Assembly (NCBI GenBank): GCA_025617745.1
Contig: CM046858.1
Coordinates: forward strand, 42,183,573-42,247,572
Source of the DNA: Heliocidaris erythrogramma
Taxonomy: Eukaryota > Echinodermata > Echinoidea > Camarodonta > Echinometridae
DNA: 64,000 nt
Reading direction: 5' to 3'
Shown here one piece after another: positions 1-12,852 of the stretch. Made by a program: the position numbers and the translations under genes. The notes under the pieces are model-generated. The model was not told where the DNA came from. It did no database searches and saw only the letters and a list, made by a program, of their open reading frames with translations. Numbering within the stretch: the first letter of the stretch is position 1; the number at the start of each line of letters is the position of its first letter.

Positions 1-960
1 TTCATTTTGATGGGAACCACTCATGAGTTTAGAGACAGATTCTGCTATTTGAAATTTTGTTTTAGTATACAGTTGTCTAGGCAATCGTGGCCGTGGCTTT
101 TTTATTTGTTAGATCATTTATTATATTACATACATACTTCGTAAACAGTGACAGGAGTGAAAAATATCGTGTTTGAGACTGGGTTATCCAGATAATTGAG
201 AAATGATTTGTTTATAGGAGGAATGTTTTTGGCCAAGTCCTCTCCAACATTTGCAAAGTATGTGTTAAAAATTCCGGCTAGACGGTTAGGTTCAGAAATG
301 ACAGAACCGTTTTGTTCAATTTGTGAGATCTGAGCTTTAGTTTATTCAGTACGTTGTTGATAATTTACCATGTTTGTTTAATGTCGTTTTTATGTTCATA
401 TACTTCTTTTTTCTAGACGGAGAATACGAGTTAGAGTGATCCTGTTGGTTTCATACTTTTTCTTTAGTGATGGATGGGTTTTTGATTTATAAAACATGTT
501 ATTTTTTCGGTTGATTGATTTCAGTAAAGATTTTGTGAGCCAAGGCGTTCTCGGTACTTTTTTTGTAGCTGGAGCGATTCTTTTCACGGAGGGGGATGTG
601 TGTATTGAGGTGCGACATGATTGTGTTCATAAAAGCGTTACTGACGCTTCGTTAGCGTCGGTCGAGTTAAATACTGCCGTCCAGTCAGCATTCATTAAAC
701 CTTCTATAAACAAGGACAAATTCAGTTCATTTATAATTCGTACCTTTTCTCTTGTAGAACATTTTGAGTGATCACTCGACATATCCATATGACAAAAAAC
801 AGGAAAATGGTCAGTGAGATCAGATAAAAGTATTCCGGATTCGGGGAGAGGACATTAGTGAGAATATTGTCTATTAGAGTGGCTGATTGCTCCGCTATTC
901 GAGTCGTTTTTACTATTAGGGGGGCAAAGGAATTAGTTAATATTATTTCAAGTATTAGAT
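1..960 (-). mobile_element. Broken LINE (non-LTR retrotransposon) fragment, endonuclease to N-terminal RT
   Basis: Read on the minus strand, about 895-849 translates to SATLIDNILTN and about 825-793 to SDLTDHFPVF. Both are hallmark C-terminal motifs of the APE-type endonuclease of CR1/L2-like LINEs, but they lie in different frames, so there is a frameshift between them. Downstream, 587-396 gives the basic linker starting near RTPWLTKSLLKSINRKN. About 340-150 gives a segment like LAGIFNTYFANVGEDLA that precedes the reverse transcriptase fingers. The copy runs off the window at base 1, so the catalytic RT is not seen. It is dead as it stands. Exact clade (CR1, L2 or related) is inference. Confidence 0.75.
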
Positions 961-1285
961 AAATTATAATTGGAAAACTTGTCCGGATGTGAAAATGATT
1001 ATAATTTGCTTTAAAGTAAGTAATAACAATTTGGTAACACTTTTTTTTTCGAATTGCGTAAGTTTTTAAAATTATTTTTTGACCGTTACTAGTACATGTA
1101 CTTCATCGATCTCGATAATGGATACTTGCCTTTATTTTTGAATAGCTCCCTCCGCGACAAAAGCAATGTTTTCATTTCTTCCAAAGGATGTCTAATAAAC
1201 CTGTGTACAATTTCGCGGAATTTTGTGAAGTCTGCAAAAGGGATGAAGTACCTTTAACATTGAGTACTAGTACAGTATCGTTTGC

Positions 1286-1620
1286 AAGTTGTTTTCCGAA
1301 GGTTCATAATTCCGAAGGTTCGTATTTCCAAAAGTTCGAATTTCCAAGTTCGTTACTCCGAAGGTTCATAATTTCTACATTTCGTTATTCCGAAAATAAA
1401 ATAGGGGTTCATAAACAAGAAGATGTAATAAAACGCTACATCGTTTTTTTTTCCCTCGGAATTACGAACCTTCGAAATAATGAACTCTATTTCATTTTCG
1501 AAATTATGAACCCTTTTTCATTTTCAGAAATACGTACCCAATTTCATTTTCAGAATTACGAACCGTATTTAATTTTCGAAATTTTGAACGTTCGGATAAA
1601 CGAAACGAGTACGGAGTTAG
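1286..1620. repeat. Degenerate minisatellite of GAACC/TTCGGAATTACG-type units
   Basis: The left half repeats motifs like GAAGGTTCATAATTCC and the right half repeats the reverse complement, like GGAATTACGAACC. Each unit is itself close to palindromic and the whole block can fold back. The long open frame here (1188-1685) exists only because the units keep phase; I do not regard it as a gene. Related blocks occur at about 10580-10660 and 46035-46290. Confidence 0.6.
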
Positions 1621-1679
1621 ATAGCAAGAAGGTAGATGTAGAACGGACTGAAAAATACTACAAATCTGTGTTGAATTTT

Positions 1680-2330
1680 GTCTAAACTTTGTATCTGATC
1701 GACAGTGAGTCCTCTTTTAAAAAACAGGTACGTAAGATGAATGTATATTTTGTCATATATTTGTTAAAAATACATGTACATTATTTTTGCTCATTTATTA
1801 CTTTGTACACATATTGAAAAGTTGGAAATAAATATCTTTAAATTAAATTGAAAAAGGTTAGGATTAGGCTTGCGATTGGGGCTTAGGTTATGTTTAAGGT
1901 TAGGATTCATGAAGGTATTTCGGTGTGGAATGAGCTACCACTTGCTGTGTGAACAAAGCCATCCATATCGTGCTTTAGAAATACACTAGTTGAGTAACTT
2001 TTAAAGGAATGAATGATAAAAACTTCTAGATATTAAGTATCTGATTAAACAGGTAGATGTTTGATACTGACCTTTCATCCATTTATATTAGTATTATAGT
2101 TTTGTCCCCTTCATATCTACCATTAACTTTTTTGTTGTTTATTACATTACCAAACGATGTTTTCCAATGTCTAAAGGTACAAGACACGATTAGCATTCAT
2201 GCTATTTTCTAGTTCTTTGTATCCTCAACTCTGTTGTATCTAAATTTGTGTACCCTTTGGTTTGTGTTTTTTTAAAATAATTGCTATTGGATAAATACAT
2301 TTCAAGTTCAAGTTCAGGTATAGTGTTTGG
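1680..2330. other. Unannotated AT-rich stretch
   Basis: No gene or complete element is recognised. A short degenerate GGTTAGG-like run at about 1855-1910 resembles telomere repeat loosely but is too irregular to call. Confidence 0.4.
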
Positions 2331-2334
2331 TCCA

Positions 2335-2476
2335 GGGGAGCGTTTCATCAAGCATTGTATCATGATTTTTACCGACAACTGTTATAAGCTGTTATACTAA
2401 AATCCTTGCATCTGATTGGCTGAGAGCCAATTTGTCAGTAAAAATCACTGACAAAACGCTTGATGAAACGCTCCCC
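2335..2476. mobile_element. 140-bp hairpin MITE, copy 1
   Basis: The copy starts GGGGAGCGTTTCATCAAGC and ends with the reverse complement. The interior (TTATAACAGTTGTCGG and its complement around TCTGATTGGCTGAGAG) is also nearly self-complementary, so the copy folds into a long hairpin. It has no coding capacity. The same family recurs at 27893, 34045, 34487, 41044, 43637 and 43829. Confidence 0.8.
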
Positions 2477-2609
2477 AGGATTTAAGTTAGGAATTCGGTT
2501 AGTTTAGATTGACCGCGGGGCAATTATGTATAATTATACAACCACCAAAACTCTTTATCAGACATAAAACAGTGCTATTGCTATACATATTTGTTAAGGT
2601 GGTACAAGT

Positions 2610-2765
2610 CTAACATAAAAAAGGTCTTCATTCTAAAAAAAGGGGGGGGGGGGCACAATCGAGAAAATGGCGGGTCGTCTATGGTCAAAATGCATATTTT
2701 TCTTCCAAAAGGGGGGGGGGGGGGCACGGACCGGAAGTGCCCCCCGTAGATCCGCCTCTGGAGCA
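2610..2765. repeat. Poly-G rich CAG..CTG-type element fragment
   Basis: Two runs of ten or more G are embedded in sequence ending GTAGATCCGCCTCTG. This resembles the poly-G elements whose ends read CAGTGGCGGAT/ATCCGCCACTG at 31887, 35850, 55242 and 62150. The left end is not identified. Confidence 0.4.
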
Positions 2766-2853
2766 AATTAGATTACTAGTAATGATTGGGCTGCTTGGGC
2801 CAGATCAACGGACAACAGATGCTGTACGTACATCCACTTCAATTGCTATAATG

Positions 2854-3252
2854 CAAGGCTGCCACATCTAGCATAATTATGCTTTTTAGCATAATCTTTA
2901 CCCTCTTGGAATCTAGCATTATTCCTGGCATAATTTGGCCAAATCTAGCACATTTTCACTAGGATCTAGCATAATTCTGAATTTCGGACTTTAAATAGAG
3001 AATTTGCTTTTAAGAACAGATATCTAAGGCTGATCTAAGAAACTAAGGCTTTTCAGAGAATTTTGGACTGAAAAGGAGACACTAAAATGCTGAGGACTTT
3101 TTTTTTTTTTTGCTTGTCAGAGAATTTTGGACTGAAAATCGTTCCCAGGCGCCTGAGTTACGCTTCAAATGGATCTAGCATAATTTTTCTCAATTTAGCA
3201 TAATTTGGGACGAGACTTGGCATAATTCCGATTTTTAGCTGTGGCAACACTG
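2854..3252. mobile_element. hAT-type non-autonomous element just upstream of MPC1
   Basis: The ends are CAAGGCTGCCACA and, inverted, CAGTGTTGCCACA. An exact 8-bp target duplication CTATAATG flanks it (2846-2853 and 3253-3260). The CAGTGTTGCCA-like terminus and 8-bp duplication fit the hAT superfamily. The interior is about ten spaced copies of TCTAGCATAAT in direct order and no ORF. Its right end lies 50 bp before the MPC1 ATG at 3303. Confidence 0.85.
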
Positions 3253-3302
3253 CTATAATGTCTCTAACAATAGCTGGCGCTAACACAATTTGTATTTTAG
3301 CC

Positions 3303-3469
3303 ATGGCCTCATTTCTCAGACGTCCCTTGAATACATTTGTCAACAGAAATGTTCGTAATCAAATTAAACAAAACGTCCAGATGACGATACGTCGTCACGC
3401 AGCTACCGACAGCAAAGCAGCAGCAGATGGAAAGCAAATTGAATTAACATGGATGCAATATTTTATGAG
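3303..3469 (+). CDS. MPC1: MPC1 exon 1 (presequence and first helix)
   Basis: It starts [12 protein letters not shown] and ends ELTWMQYFM plus AG, at a strong donor AG|GTAAGC. The ATG at 3303 sits in a good context (GCCATGG) and is preferred. An upstream in-frame ATG at 3258 lies inside the target duplication of the hAT element and would add 15 residues. The segment WMQYFM aligns in position with the residues before S-T-H-F-W-G-P in other MPC1 proteins. Assignment rests on this and on position, since exon 2 is 35 kb away. Confidence 0.72.
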
Positions 3470-6400
3470 GTAAGCTAAGTAATATAATTTGCTAGTGAAT
3501 TTTATTCTCAGTCCCACTCGCTCTGAAAAATGTAGGCCTATGCTTTCATTGACATGGTACTAGGCCTACTACTACCACTACTACTAGTCACTCCCGGGTA
3601 CATTTCTGTAAAATAGTTGGTATTTTCTGTCGCATGTACTAAAGGTATGGGGGGGGGAAATAAGATAAATATTTTAAATACTTGCTTTCAAATTCAGCCC
3701 TTAAAAATCTCACTCCTACCTCAAATGGCCGTTAGGAAGAACTTTTGATATTTACAGCAAAATCCAAAGTCAAAATCTTGTCCAAAACCGGAGAAATCCC
3801 CGCCGATTTGTTTCGCGATCGCGTGTTGTTTACAAACTGCCGATGTCTTAGACTAAAATCGGCCAATATAAATTTTGTCCACGAAGAAACTCGGGATCGC
3901 AAGGGCACATCGATCTTTACGATCGCGCACACAGAAAATCGGAACTTTTCCGTGTACGCCATAGGGACCGAATTTTTGAGGACAAAACTCTTTTGGGGAG
4001 ATGTCAGCGCCCGCGGCGACCAGGAAATGTACACAATGACTCCGATAGCTCGTTTCGCGAGAATCAACAGTAAATTGCGGATTTCATTTTTGTAAATATC
4101 TTTTCCAACATTGGTGAGTTGAATTTATTGTATTTCTTGGATATTTTGGGGTCGGTTTTTGAAAATTAAATGCCGATTTTGAGTGAATATTGTTGACTTT
4201 TGTGCAGTGGTGTTTTAAAAAGATGAGGTGTATGACTGCCTACATTATACACACGAAGTATAGGAATGTACCTATGAGTGCTACTAGTAGGCCCCACTCT
4301 CGGGTACATTCCTGTAAAATAGTTGGTATTTTCTGTCGCATGTACTAAAGGTATGGGGGGAAAATAAGATAAATATTTTAAATACCTTGCTTTCAAATTC
4401 AGCCCTTAAAAATCTCACTCCTACCACTCCCGGGTACATTTCTGTAAAATAGTTGGTATTTTCTGTCGCATGTACTAAAGGTATGGGGGAAAAAATAAGA
4501 TAAATATTTTAAATACTTGCTTTCAAATTCAGCCCTTAAAAATCTCACTCCTACCTCAAATGGCCGTTAGGAAGAACTTTTTATATTTTCAGCAAAATCC
4601 AAAGTCAAAATCTTGTCCAAAACCGGAGAAATCCCCGCCGATTTGTTTCGCGATCGCGTGTTGTTTACAAACTGCCGATGTCTTAGACTAAAATCGGCCA
4701 ATACAATTTTTGTCCACGAAGAAACTCGGGATCGCAAGCGCACATCGATCTTTACGATCGCGCACACAGAAAATCGGAACTTTTCCGTGTACGCCATAGG
4801 GACCGAATTTTTGAGGACAAAACTCTTTTGGGGAGATGTCGGCGCCCGCGGCGACCAGGAAATGTACACAATGACTCCGATAGCTCGTTTCGCGAGAATC
4901 AACAGTAAATTACGGATTTGATTTTTGAAAATATCTTTTCCAACATTGGTGAGTTGAATTTATTGTATTTCTTGGATATTTTGGGGTCGGTTTTTGAAAA
5001 TTAAATGCCGATTTTGAGTGAATATTGGTGACTTTTGTGCAGTGGTGTTTTAAAAAGATGAGGTGTATGACTGCCTACATTATACACACGAAGTATAGGA
5101 ATGTAGCTATGAGTGACTCCTACCTCAAATGGCCGTTAGGAAGAACTTTTGATATTTTCAGCAAAATCCAAAGTCAGAATCTTGTCCAAAACCGGAGAAA
5201 TCCCCGCCGATTTGTTTCGCGATCGCGTGTTGTTTACATACTGCCGATGTCTTAGACTAAAATCGGCCAATAAAATTTTTGGAGCAACTATAGAATACCC
5301 TACCACGATGACTTTAGGTAGGCACGCTCACATATTTTTTTAATGCTCATGAAAATCTAGTGAAACTGAAGAGATTTTGTCACAGAACATGAAAATGTAT
5401 TGATCTAGATGTAAAATTTAATATAACTATAGTTATGATTTTTTATATGCGACAACCTCGCCAATGGGCAGTCAGGGCAAATTCGTCGGCATTTTTGATG
5501 TCCGAGAGATCAGCTGATCAGTGCGCATGCGCGTGTTGCATTCGGTTCAAATTCGTCAATATACGGGACTACACGTTGCAATGTAGAAAAATGCCCTCGC
5601 AGGCGCTCCGAATCTGCCCGCGCGAACTCCGCTGTATATGCGTGCAATGTTGGAAAATTCACCGCGAAACTGACTGACAAGGGTTTTTTTCGAGCCGTCT
5701 TGGCAGTTAGTGGCAGAAAGAACCGTCACGAATTTGGTATCAAATCAATCCTTACAATTTAAATTTTATAGTAGAATATGTACTTTTGATGTAATGTGTC
5801 TGATACTTAAATTATATTCACGAAATCGGACAAATTGAAGCAAAAGTGGTACTTATAGACATATTCAGACGCAATTTGCGTATGGATTATGATGTCGTCG
5901 TCGGCGAAAAATACTTGCATTGTAAAGCTGCAGTCGCAAGGAAAATGACGTCATATTTCTTTTAACCATTGATCTATATACTACCCCTAGAATGGGAACT
6001 TTGAAGGGGGTGTGCATGATAGCGAATGGACAGGTGACCGATCTAGCGTGTCGCAAGTTTTGTACAGCAGAAATGAACACGGAGAATGCGCCCTCTCGTG
6101 TTGGATGAGCGTGCCTATCTTTAGGTTCGTAGGTCAACCTACGGACCTACGTTGAGACCTACGTTGTCAGGATATAAGTAATCATAGCCTACGGACCTAC
6201 GGACCTACGTTGTCAGGATATATAATATCATAGTCTACGGACCTACGGACCTACGTTGGCAGGGTGGCAGTAATATTAGGGTGCGCGGCCCGGTATTCGG
6301 TCATGTTCCAGAATTCGGTCACGCAGCTCTTTGAACAGCTGTGAAGAACTCATGAATAATTTTTGAGGCTCGAAACCTGTACATAACAGACACATAAACA

Positions 6401-9400
6401 AGGTACCTCTAATGTTGAAAGCAATTCAGGTCGGACGCCCTGGAAAAGATCTCCAAATACCCTCGAAACTGGTCAGTGTTACCCAAGTTTCCGCACTTCC
6501 GGGTTCCGTTAGCGCGTGAGTTAACACGCATAGCCATATGTAGACGCCTATGGTGAAATAACTATGTGTGCAGGTGCAATGAATTTAGTATGTGTGTGAA
6601 GAGGAGCTTCCGGTTCTTCCCTCTATCGCAGCGAATTTGCAAATGGCGATCTCAGCGATGAGCAAGAGCATATATACCTCACCCCTGCCAGTGAGATGGC
6701 GCTCTTCCAGTATTCGGTCAGGCAACATTGAGTGCCTTGCGCCAACGCGCTTTGTGTGCAACTTGTCGCTTTGTGCTTCGCCGACGCGCTTTGCGCTTTG
6801 CTGACGCGCTTTGCTCTTTTTAGAAATACATTTTGTGCATTATTTCTGACCCTAGAGCTTCGATTTGTGGATTTTAATGGATAAAAATTCTCATACATTT
6901 AAGTATGAATATATAGAAGCCACAGAAAATGCCTAAAAACGCAGAAATGTGACAAAAATGGTTATATAACTCTCCCGAGATGCAGCGCACTATCGCGTGA
7001 CCGAATTGTGGGCGGCGCCGACCGAATACTGGGCGGAAAACTTCTCCTTCTTCTGTCGGCGATATTTTTTGGGGTAAGTTTCCATGTTTTAAATTATTTT
7101 GATAATTATTTAAAGGACAATTTTGCAGTTCTTTTGATGGTAGATTGTCAATTGAAAGAGATAAGTATTCATATCAGCGGCGATTTCTTTTTAAGTGACC
7201 GAATACCGGCGCGCGCACCCTATAACCTACGGACCTACGGACCTACGTTGGCAGGGTGGCAGTAATATTATAACCTACGGACCTACGGACCTACGTTGCC
7301 AGGGTGGCAGTAATCTTAGCCTACGGACCTACGGACCTACGTTGGCAGGGTGGCAGTAATATTATAACCTACGGACCTACGGACCTACGTTGTCAGGATA
7401 TAAGTAATATGAAAGCCTACAGACCTACGGACCTACGGACCTACGTTGCCAGGGTGTCAGTAATCATAGCCTACGGACCTACGTTGTCAGGTGTAAGTAA
7501 TAAGGAAGCCTACGAACCTACGTTGTCAGGATATAACTAATATGAAAGCCTACGGACCTACGGACCTACGTTGTCAGGTTATAAGTAATCATAGCCTACG
7601 GACCTACGGACCTACGTTGCCAGGGTGTCAGCAATCATAGCCTACGGACCTACGGACCTACGTTGTCAGGATATAAGTAATATCAAAGCCTACGAACCTA
7701 CGCACCTACGTTGTCAGGGTGGCAGTAATATTATAACCTACGGACCTACGTTGTCAGGATATAAGTAATATCAAAGCCTACGAACCTACGCACCTACGTT
7801 GTCAGGGTGTCAGTAATCATAGCCTACGGACCTACGGACCTACGTTGCCAGGGTGTCAGCAATCATAGCCTACGGACCTACGGACCTACGTTGTCAGGAT
7901 ATAAGTAATATCAAAGCCTACGGACCTACGGACCTACGTTGTCAGGTTATAAGTAATCATAGCCTACGGACCTACGGACCTACGTTGCCAGGGTGTCAGC
8001 AATCATAGCCTACGGACCTACGGACCTACGTTGTCAGGATATAAGTAATATGAAAGCCTACGGACCTACGGACCTACGTTGCCAGGGTGTCAGTAATCAT
8101 AGCCTACGGACCTACGTTGTCAGGTGTAAGTAATAAGGAAGCCTACGAACCTACGTTGTCAGGATATAACTAATATGAAAGCCTACGGACCTACGGACCT
8201 ACGTTGCCAGGGTGTCAGTAATCATAGCCTACGGACCTACGGACCTACGTTGTCAGGTGTAAGTAATAAGGAAGCCTACGGACCTACGTTGTCAGGATAT
8301 AACTAATATGAAAGCCTACGGACCTACGGACCTACGTTGCCAGGGTGTCAGTAATCATAGCCTACGGACCTACGTTGTCAGGATATAAGTAATCATAGCC
8401 TACGGACCTACGTTGCCAGGGTGGCAGTAATATCATAACCTACGGACCTACGGACCTACGTTGTCAGGTTATAAGTAATCATAGCCTACGGACCTACGGA
8501 CCTACGTTGCCAGGGTGTCAGCAATCATAGCCTACGGACCTACGGACCTACGTTGTCAGGATATAAGTAATATCAAAGCCTACGAACCTACGCACCTACG
8601 TTGTCAGGGTGGCAGTAATATTATAACCTACGGACCTACGGACCTACGGACCTACGTTGTCAGGATATAAGTAATATCAAAGCCTACGAACCTACGCACC
8701 TACGTTGTCAGGGTGGCAGTAATATTATAACCTACGGACCTACGGACCTACGTTGTCAGGATATAAGTAATATGAAAGCCTACGAACCTACGCACCTACG
8801 TTGCCAGGGTGTCAGTAATCATAGCCTACGGACCTACGGACCTACGTTGTCAGGATATAAGTAATATCAAAGCCTACGAACCTACGCACCTACGTTGTCA
8901 GGGTGTAAGTAATATGAAAGCCTACGGACCTACATTGCCAGGATGTCAGTAATCATAGCCTACGGACCTACGTTGGCAGGGTGTAATTATTATTATTATA
9001 AGTAATATAACCTATGCGTTGTTGTAATCTTTTAAAGATATCTTCATTTTTTAATAGCAAACAAGCATTTCATAAAATTTTATTCTTACTAGATATTTTT
9101 TTTTTTGGTACTATTATGTTATACAATAACCATATACGCCTATATATTGGGTTTTGAACGAGACAATGCCGTTTTATTGTTTTGATTTTTTTTCTTTTGT
9201 AATTTTAGAACGAGTTTTTCTTTTGTAATTTTAGAACGAGATATCATATACCGGTACCCATGTTATCGATATGTGCCATAAAAATGCTTGTTGGAAGATA
9301 CATACCGTTTTAAGATAACTTTTATTTAGCATGAGTTAATAGAATATTGAACGATTATTATTTGTTTTAAGTACATTACTATTATGATGTATAATAACAT

Positions 9401-12400
9401 TCTATAAATTGGGTTTAGAACGAGACAATGTCGTTTTATTATCTTGATTTATATATTTTTTGCTTTCGTATTTTTAGAACGGCATGAGTTAATAGAATTT
9501 CGAACAATTATTATTTGTTTTAAGTACATTAGTATTATGATTCTATAAATTGGGTTTAGAACGAGACAATGTCGTTTTATTACCTTGATTTATATTTTTT
9601 TCTTTCGTATTTTTAGAACGAGACATCATATACCGGTACCAATGTTATCAATATGGGCCATAAAAATGCCTTGTTGTAACGTTTTAAAGATATCTTTTAT
9701 TTAGTATGATTTATGTATATTGAACAATTATTGTAGAGGGCACCTTCCATGCACATCTGTGTGTACATGTACGTACGGCCTTGAATATCATCTCCCGAAA
9801 GTGCGGAAACGCCGAAAAGGGTTTAGGAATTATAAAGACAGTGAACGGAATCTTTCAAGAATATATGTGGATAGGTTTCTGAGTGAATGCGGATTTTAAT
9901 ACCTATTTTGCATTCCGCATCTTGTTCGCGGCCTATTCTTCATTTTGAATAGATCTTAATACTCAGTACGCTGAGTTATTGTTTTATTATCATTTTTATC
10001 TGTTGCCTAGCAATTCGCAATTTGAGATCGGGATATCCTTTATTTTCTGTAAATTTTTACTTGTTGCGACCGTTTGAAGTCTTTGCTTGGAGTTTGGTTT
10101 ATATAACATTTCTAAAATAGTGAGATGTGCGCCAAGTTTGACAAATCATAATTGCCAGTAGTTTATCATTTTTATAGAGTTTCTCTATTTTCTAGGATGA
10201 ACACTTTAGGCCAACCAGTTAAAATTTGAAGTTTATCTAAATCGGCAAAATTATATATTATACTTCAATTCTTTTTAATAAATCATGATATTTTTTTGTG
10301 TGTGGGGATATATTACATTGAGGTATTTACTTTTTAAAGGAATAAACATGTACAAGAAGGAAAATGCCAAAATTGTTTTAATGCAGTCATAAATTATTGA
10401 AGAACGTAAACTTTGATCACAACAGTGCTTCATGTGTATTCGTTACGATCGTCGTACATTTTTTCTCTGTTATCATATATAGGGGCCTATACATTGTATC
10501 TCACTCAAGCCCGTTACTAGAATTTTATGAGAGGGGGGGGGGGGGGGGGTGTCCAGACTGTCCTCCATACGTCATAATGCAGAGGGTTCGTTACTCCTAC
10601 GGTTCCTAATTCCGAAAGTTTAATAGAGCCCTACATAACTTTTCGGAATTACTTAAACCCTGTTTCTTTTTACTACTTTATGACCTTTCCTTTTTTTTTG
10701 AGAAGTTCCGGACATCTTACAGAAAGCGACGAGGGTTCTGTTATCATTATTCGAATATGCGAAGCCCCCTTTTTCAGGCGCGTGACTAGGGAGTGGTAGT
10801 GGGGGCGGCCTCCCCACGAAACGTCAACTAAAAAAAAGAAATTAAAAAAAAAGGAGAACGCAAAAAAGGGCGGAAGTGAAAGAAAAAACCTATATGAAAG
10901 GGCGCTACTAGCCGTTATCTTTCTCTAAAAATTTGTAACATACAGTGCAGTATTGCATCCAAATAATTGAAAAGCAGTTCGGGCGTCGAACCCCACTTTC
11001 CGCCTTAAAAAGGGTTCTTCGAGCAGTCATCTTTTGCGCTTCGCACGTACGGGAGGAGAGGGGGGCTCACCCCTGCACCCACCCCTTTTACATACCCCCC
11101 GCCATGAAATTAAATCCTGGCTAAGCGGCATTTGAATAACCAAAGAAACAAAGCTGTAATAATGTACATGACTTTGTATCTGATAGGCTTATTATTTGTA
11201 TTTTTTAGATTTGTTTCGTGCTTGCACAAAACTTGCTATATAAACATTTCCAAATCAAACCCGGCACCCCCCTCTCGACAGTGGTTTTGAAAAATCAAGA
11301 TTTTGTATGCATGTTCATCCGTCTCGTAATGTACATTATCACATTCAGAGGTGACGAGAAACAAAATGCATAAATTACTTGTACTTGCGTTCTTTTCGCT
11401 CCGCAAAGCGACCGCCTTTTGATGGTGAAACCGACATTTTGCGCGTGTGAATGGTATGTGACCTCTTTTCGTCAGCATGCCTTTTTCCTTCCACATCTAC
11501 CGCGCACGAATATAATGTAATCTGTCTAACACATGATTATCGATTTTTCTCTCTCTCCTAAATCACGCGCTTGTATGATAATCTCGGCTGAGTTCACGTT
11601 CTCTCTGCTAAAGAAAAACAGTCTCTGTTTCCGCTATATTGATTGCATTTTTTTTAAAGTCATAACTGCCTCTTGTAAAATTAACGCCCTGACAATTTTT
11701 TCTCTCCTAAATCACGTACATGTATAGGGAATATCATAATATCGAAAGCTGAATTTCATTTCTGTGTACTCTTTCCTTTTTACTTGATTAAAAGCGATGG
11801 GAACAAAAAAGGTTAATGGGAATATTATTTTACCCTGCTCTAATTATTTAAAAATGTGTATCTACGGCTTCCTAAAATCTAAATTTCTTTTCTTTTCCCC
11901 ATGTCTGCATGTTATGGAAGTATATAATCCGCCCCTTTCAAAGAACAAGAATTAATGAAGCACCTCCTCAGGCCCCTGCACGATACGATTATTGATTTTT
12001 TTTTTTCTCTCTCTCTCCCTATGTTACGGGGGTGGCAGGGGGGCCCACCCGCCAACCCTCCCGCGCAAAAGCGCTGACGTTTAATAGCAAATTCGAGATA
12101 AAGATAACGGTAGGCGGAAAGTACGGTTCGACGCCCGGACTGATTTTCAACTGACTTGTGTTTAGACGCAATGCTGCACTGCATGTAACAGGGTGACCAT
12201 TTTAAGATAACTTTCATTTAGCATGAGAACGATTATGATTTGTTTTAAGTACATTAAGTTATAATAACATTCTGTAAATTGGGTTTAGAACGAGACAATG
12301 TCGTTTTATTATCTTGATTTATATATTTTTTTTCGTATTTTTAGAACGAGACATTATATACCGGTACACATGTTATCAATATGGGCCATAAAAATGCCTC

Positions 12401-12818
12401 GTTGTCACGTTTTAAAGTTATGCTTTATTTAGCATGATTTATGTAGAATATTGAACAATTATTGTAGAGGGCACCTTCCATGCACATCTGTGTGTACGGC
12501 CGTGAATATCATGAGATAATGAGGATGAGTATGACCGTGACTAAGAAGGATGGGAGGGGTGGGATGAAATACGGGTCCACGTCCCCTGTGGATCGGGAAT
12601 GAATAACATTTTTTTAATGATCAAAAGGGCCATAATTTATAATGGGTCCAGTCATGGAGAGTGCAATGGAATTATGGGGGGAGGGGGGTTCTGGGGTTGA
12701 GACAAACGTCCGAATTGGTGCATAAAATACAAATGAACAATGTCATCAATTTGGGGGAGGGTGTGCGGTCCTATCATACCACCCCGTCTCTCTCTCTCTC
12801 TCTTTATCTCTCTATCTA

Positions 12819-12852
<34 letters not shown>

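Noticed and set aside
1188..1685. 165-codon open frame
   Set aside because: Lies wholly on phase-keeping GAACCTTCGGAATTACG repeats; the protein is itself a repeat translation with no domain.
1855..1910. Interstitial telomeric repeat
   Set aside because: GGTTAGG-like words are too irregular and few.
3732..4095. Overlapping 111- and 116-codon frames on opposite strands, also seen in other 692-bp element copies
   Set aside because: Mutual shadows within a non-coding element; frames break in some copies and no transposase motif is present.
7221..8985. Possible CRISPR array
   Set aside because: Units are imperfect, variable in length and lack unique spacers; the DNA is eukaryotic.
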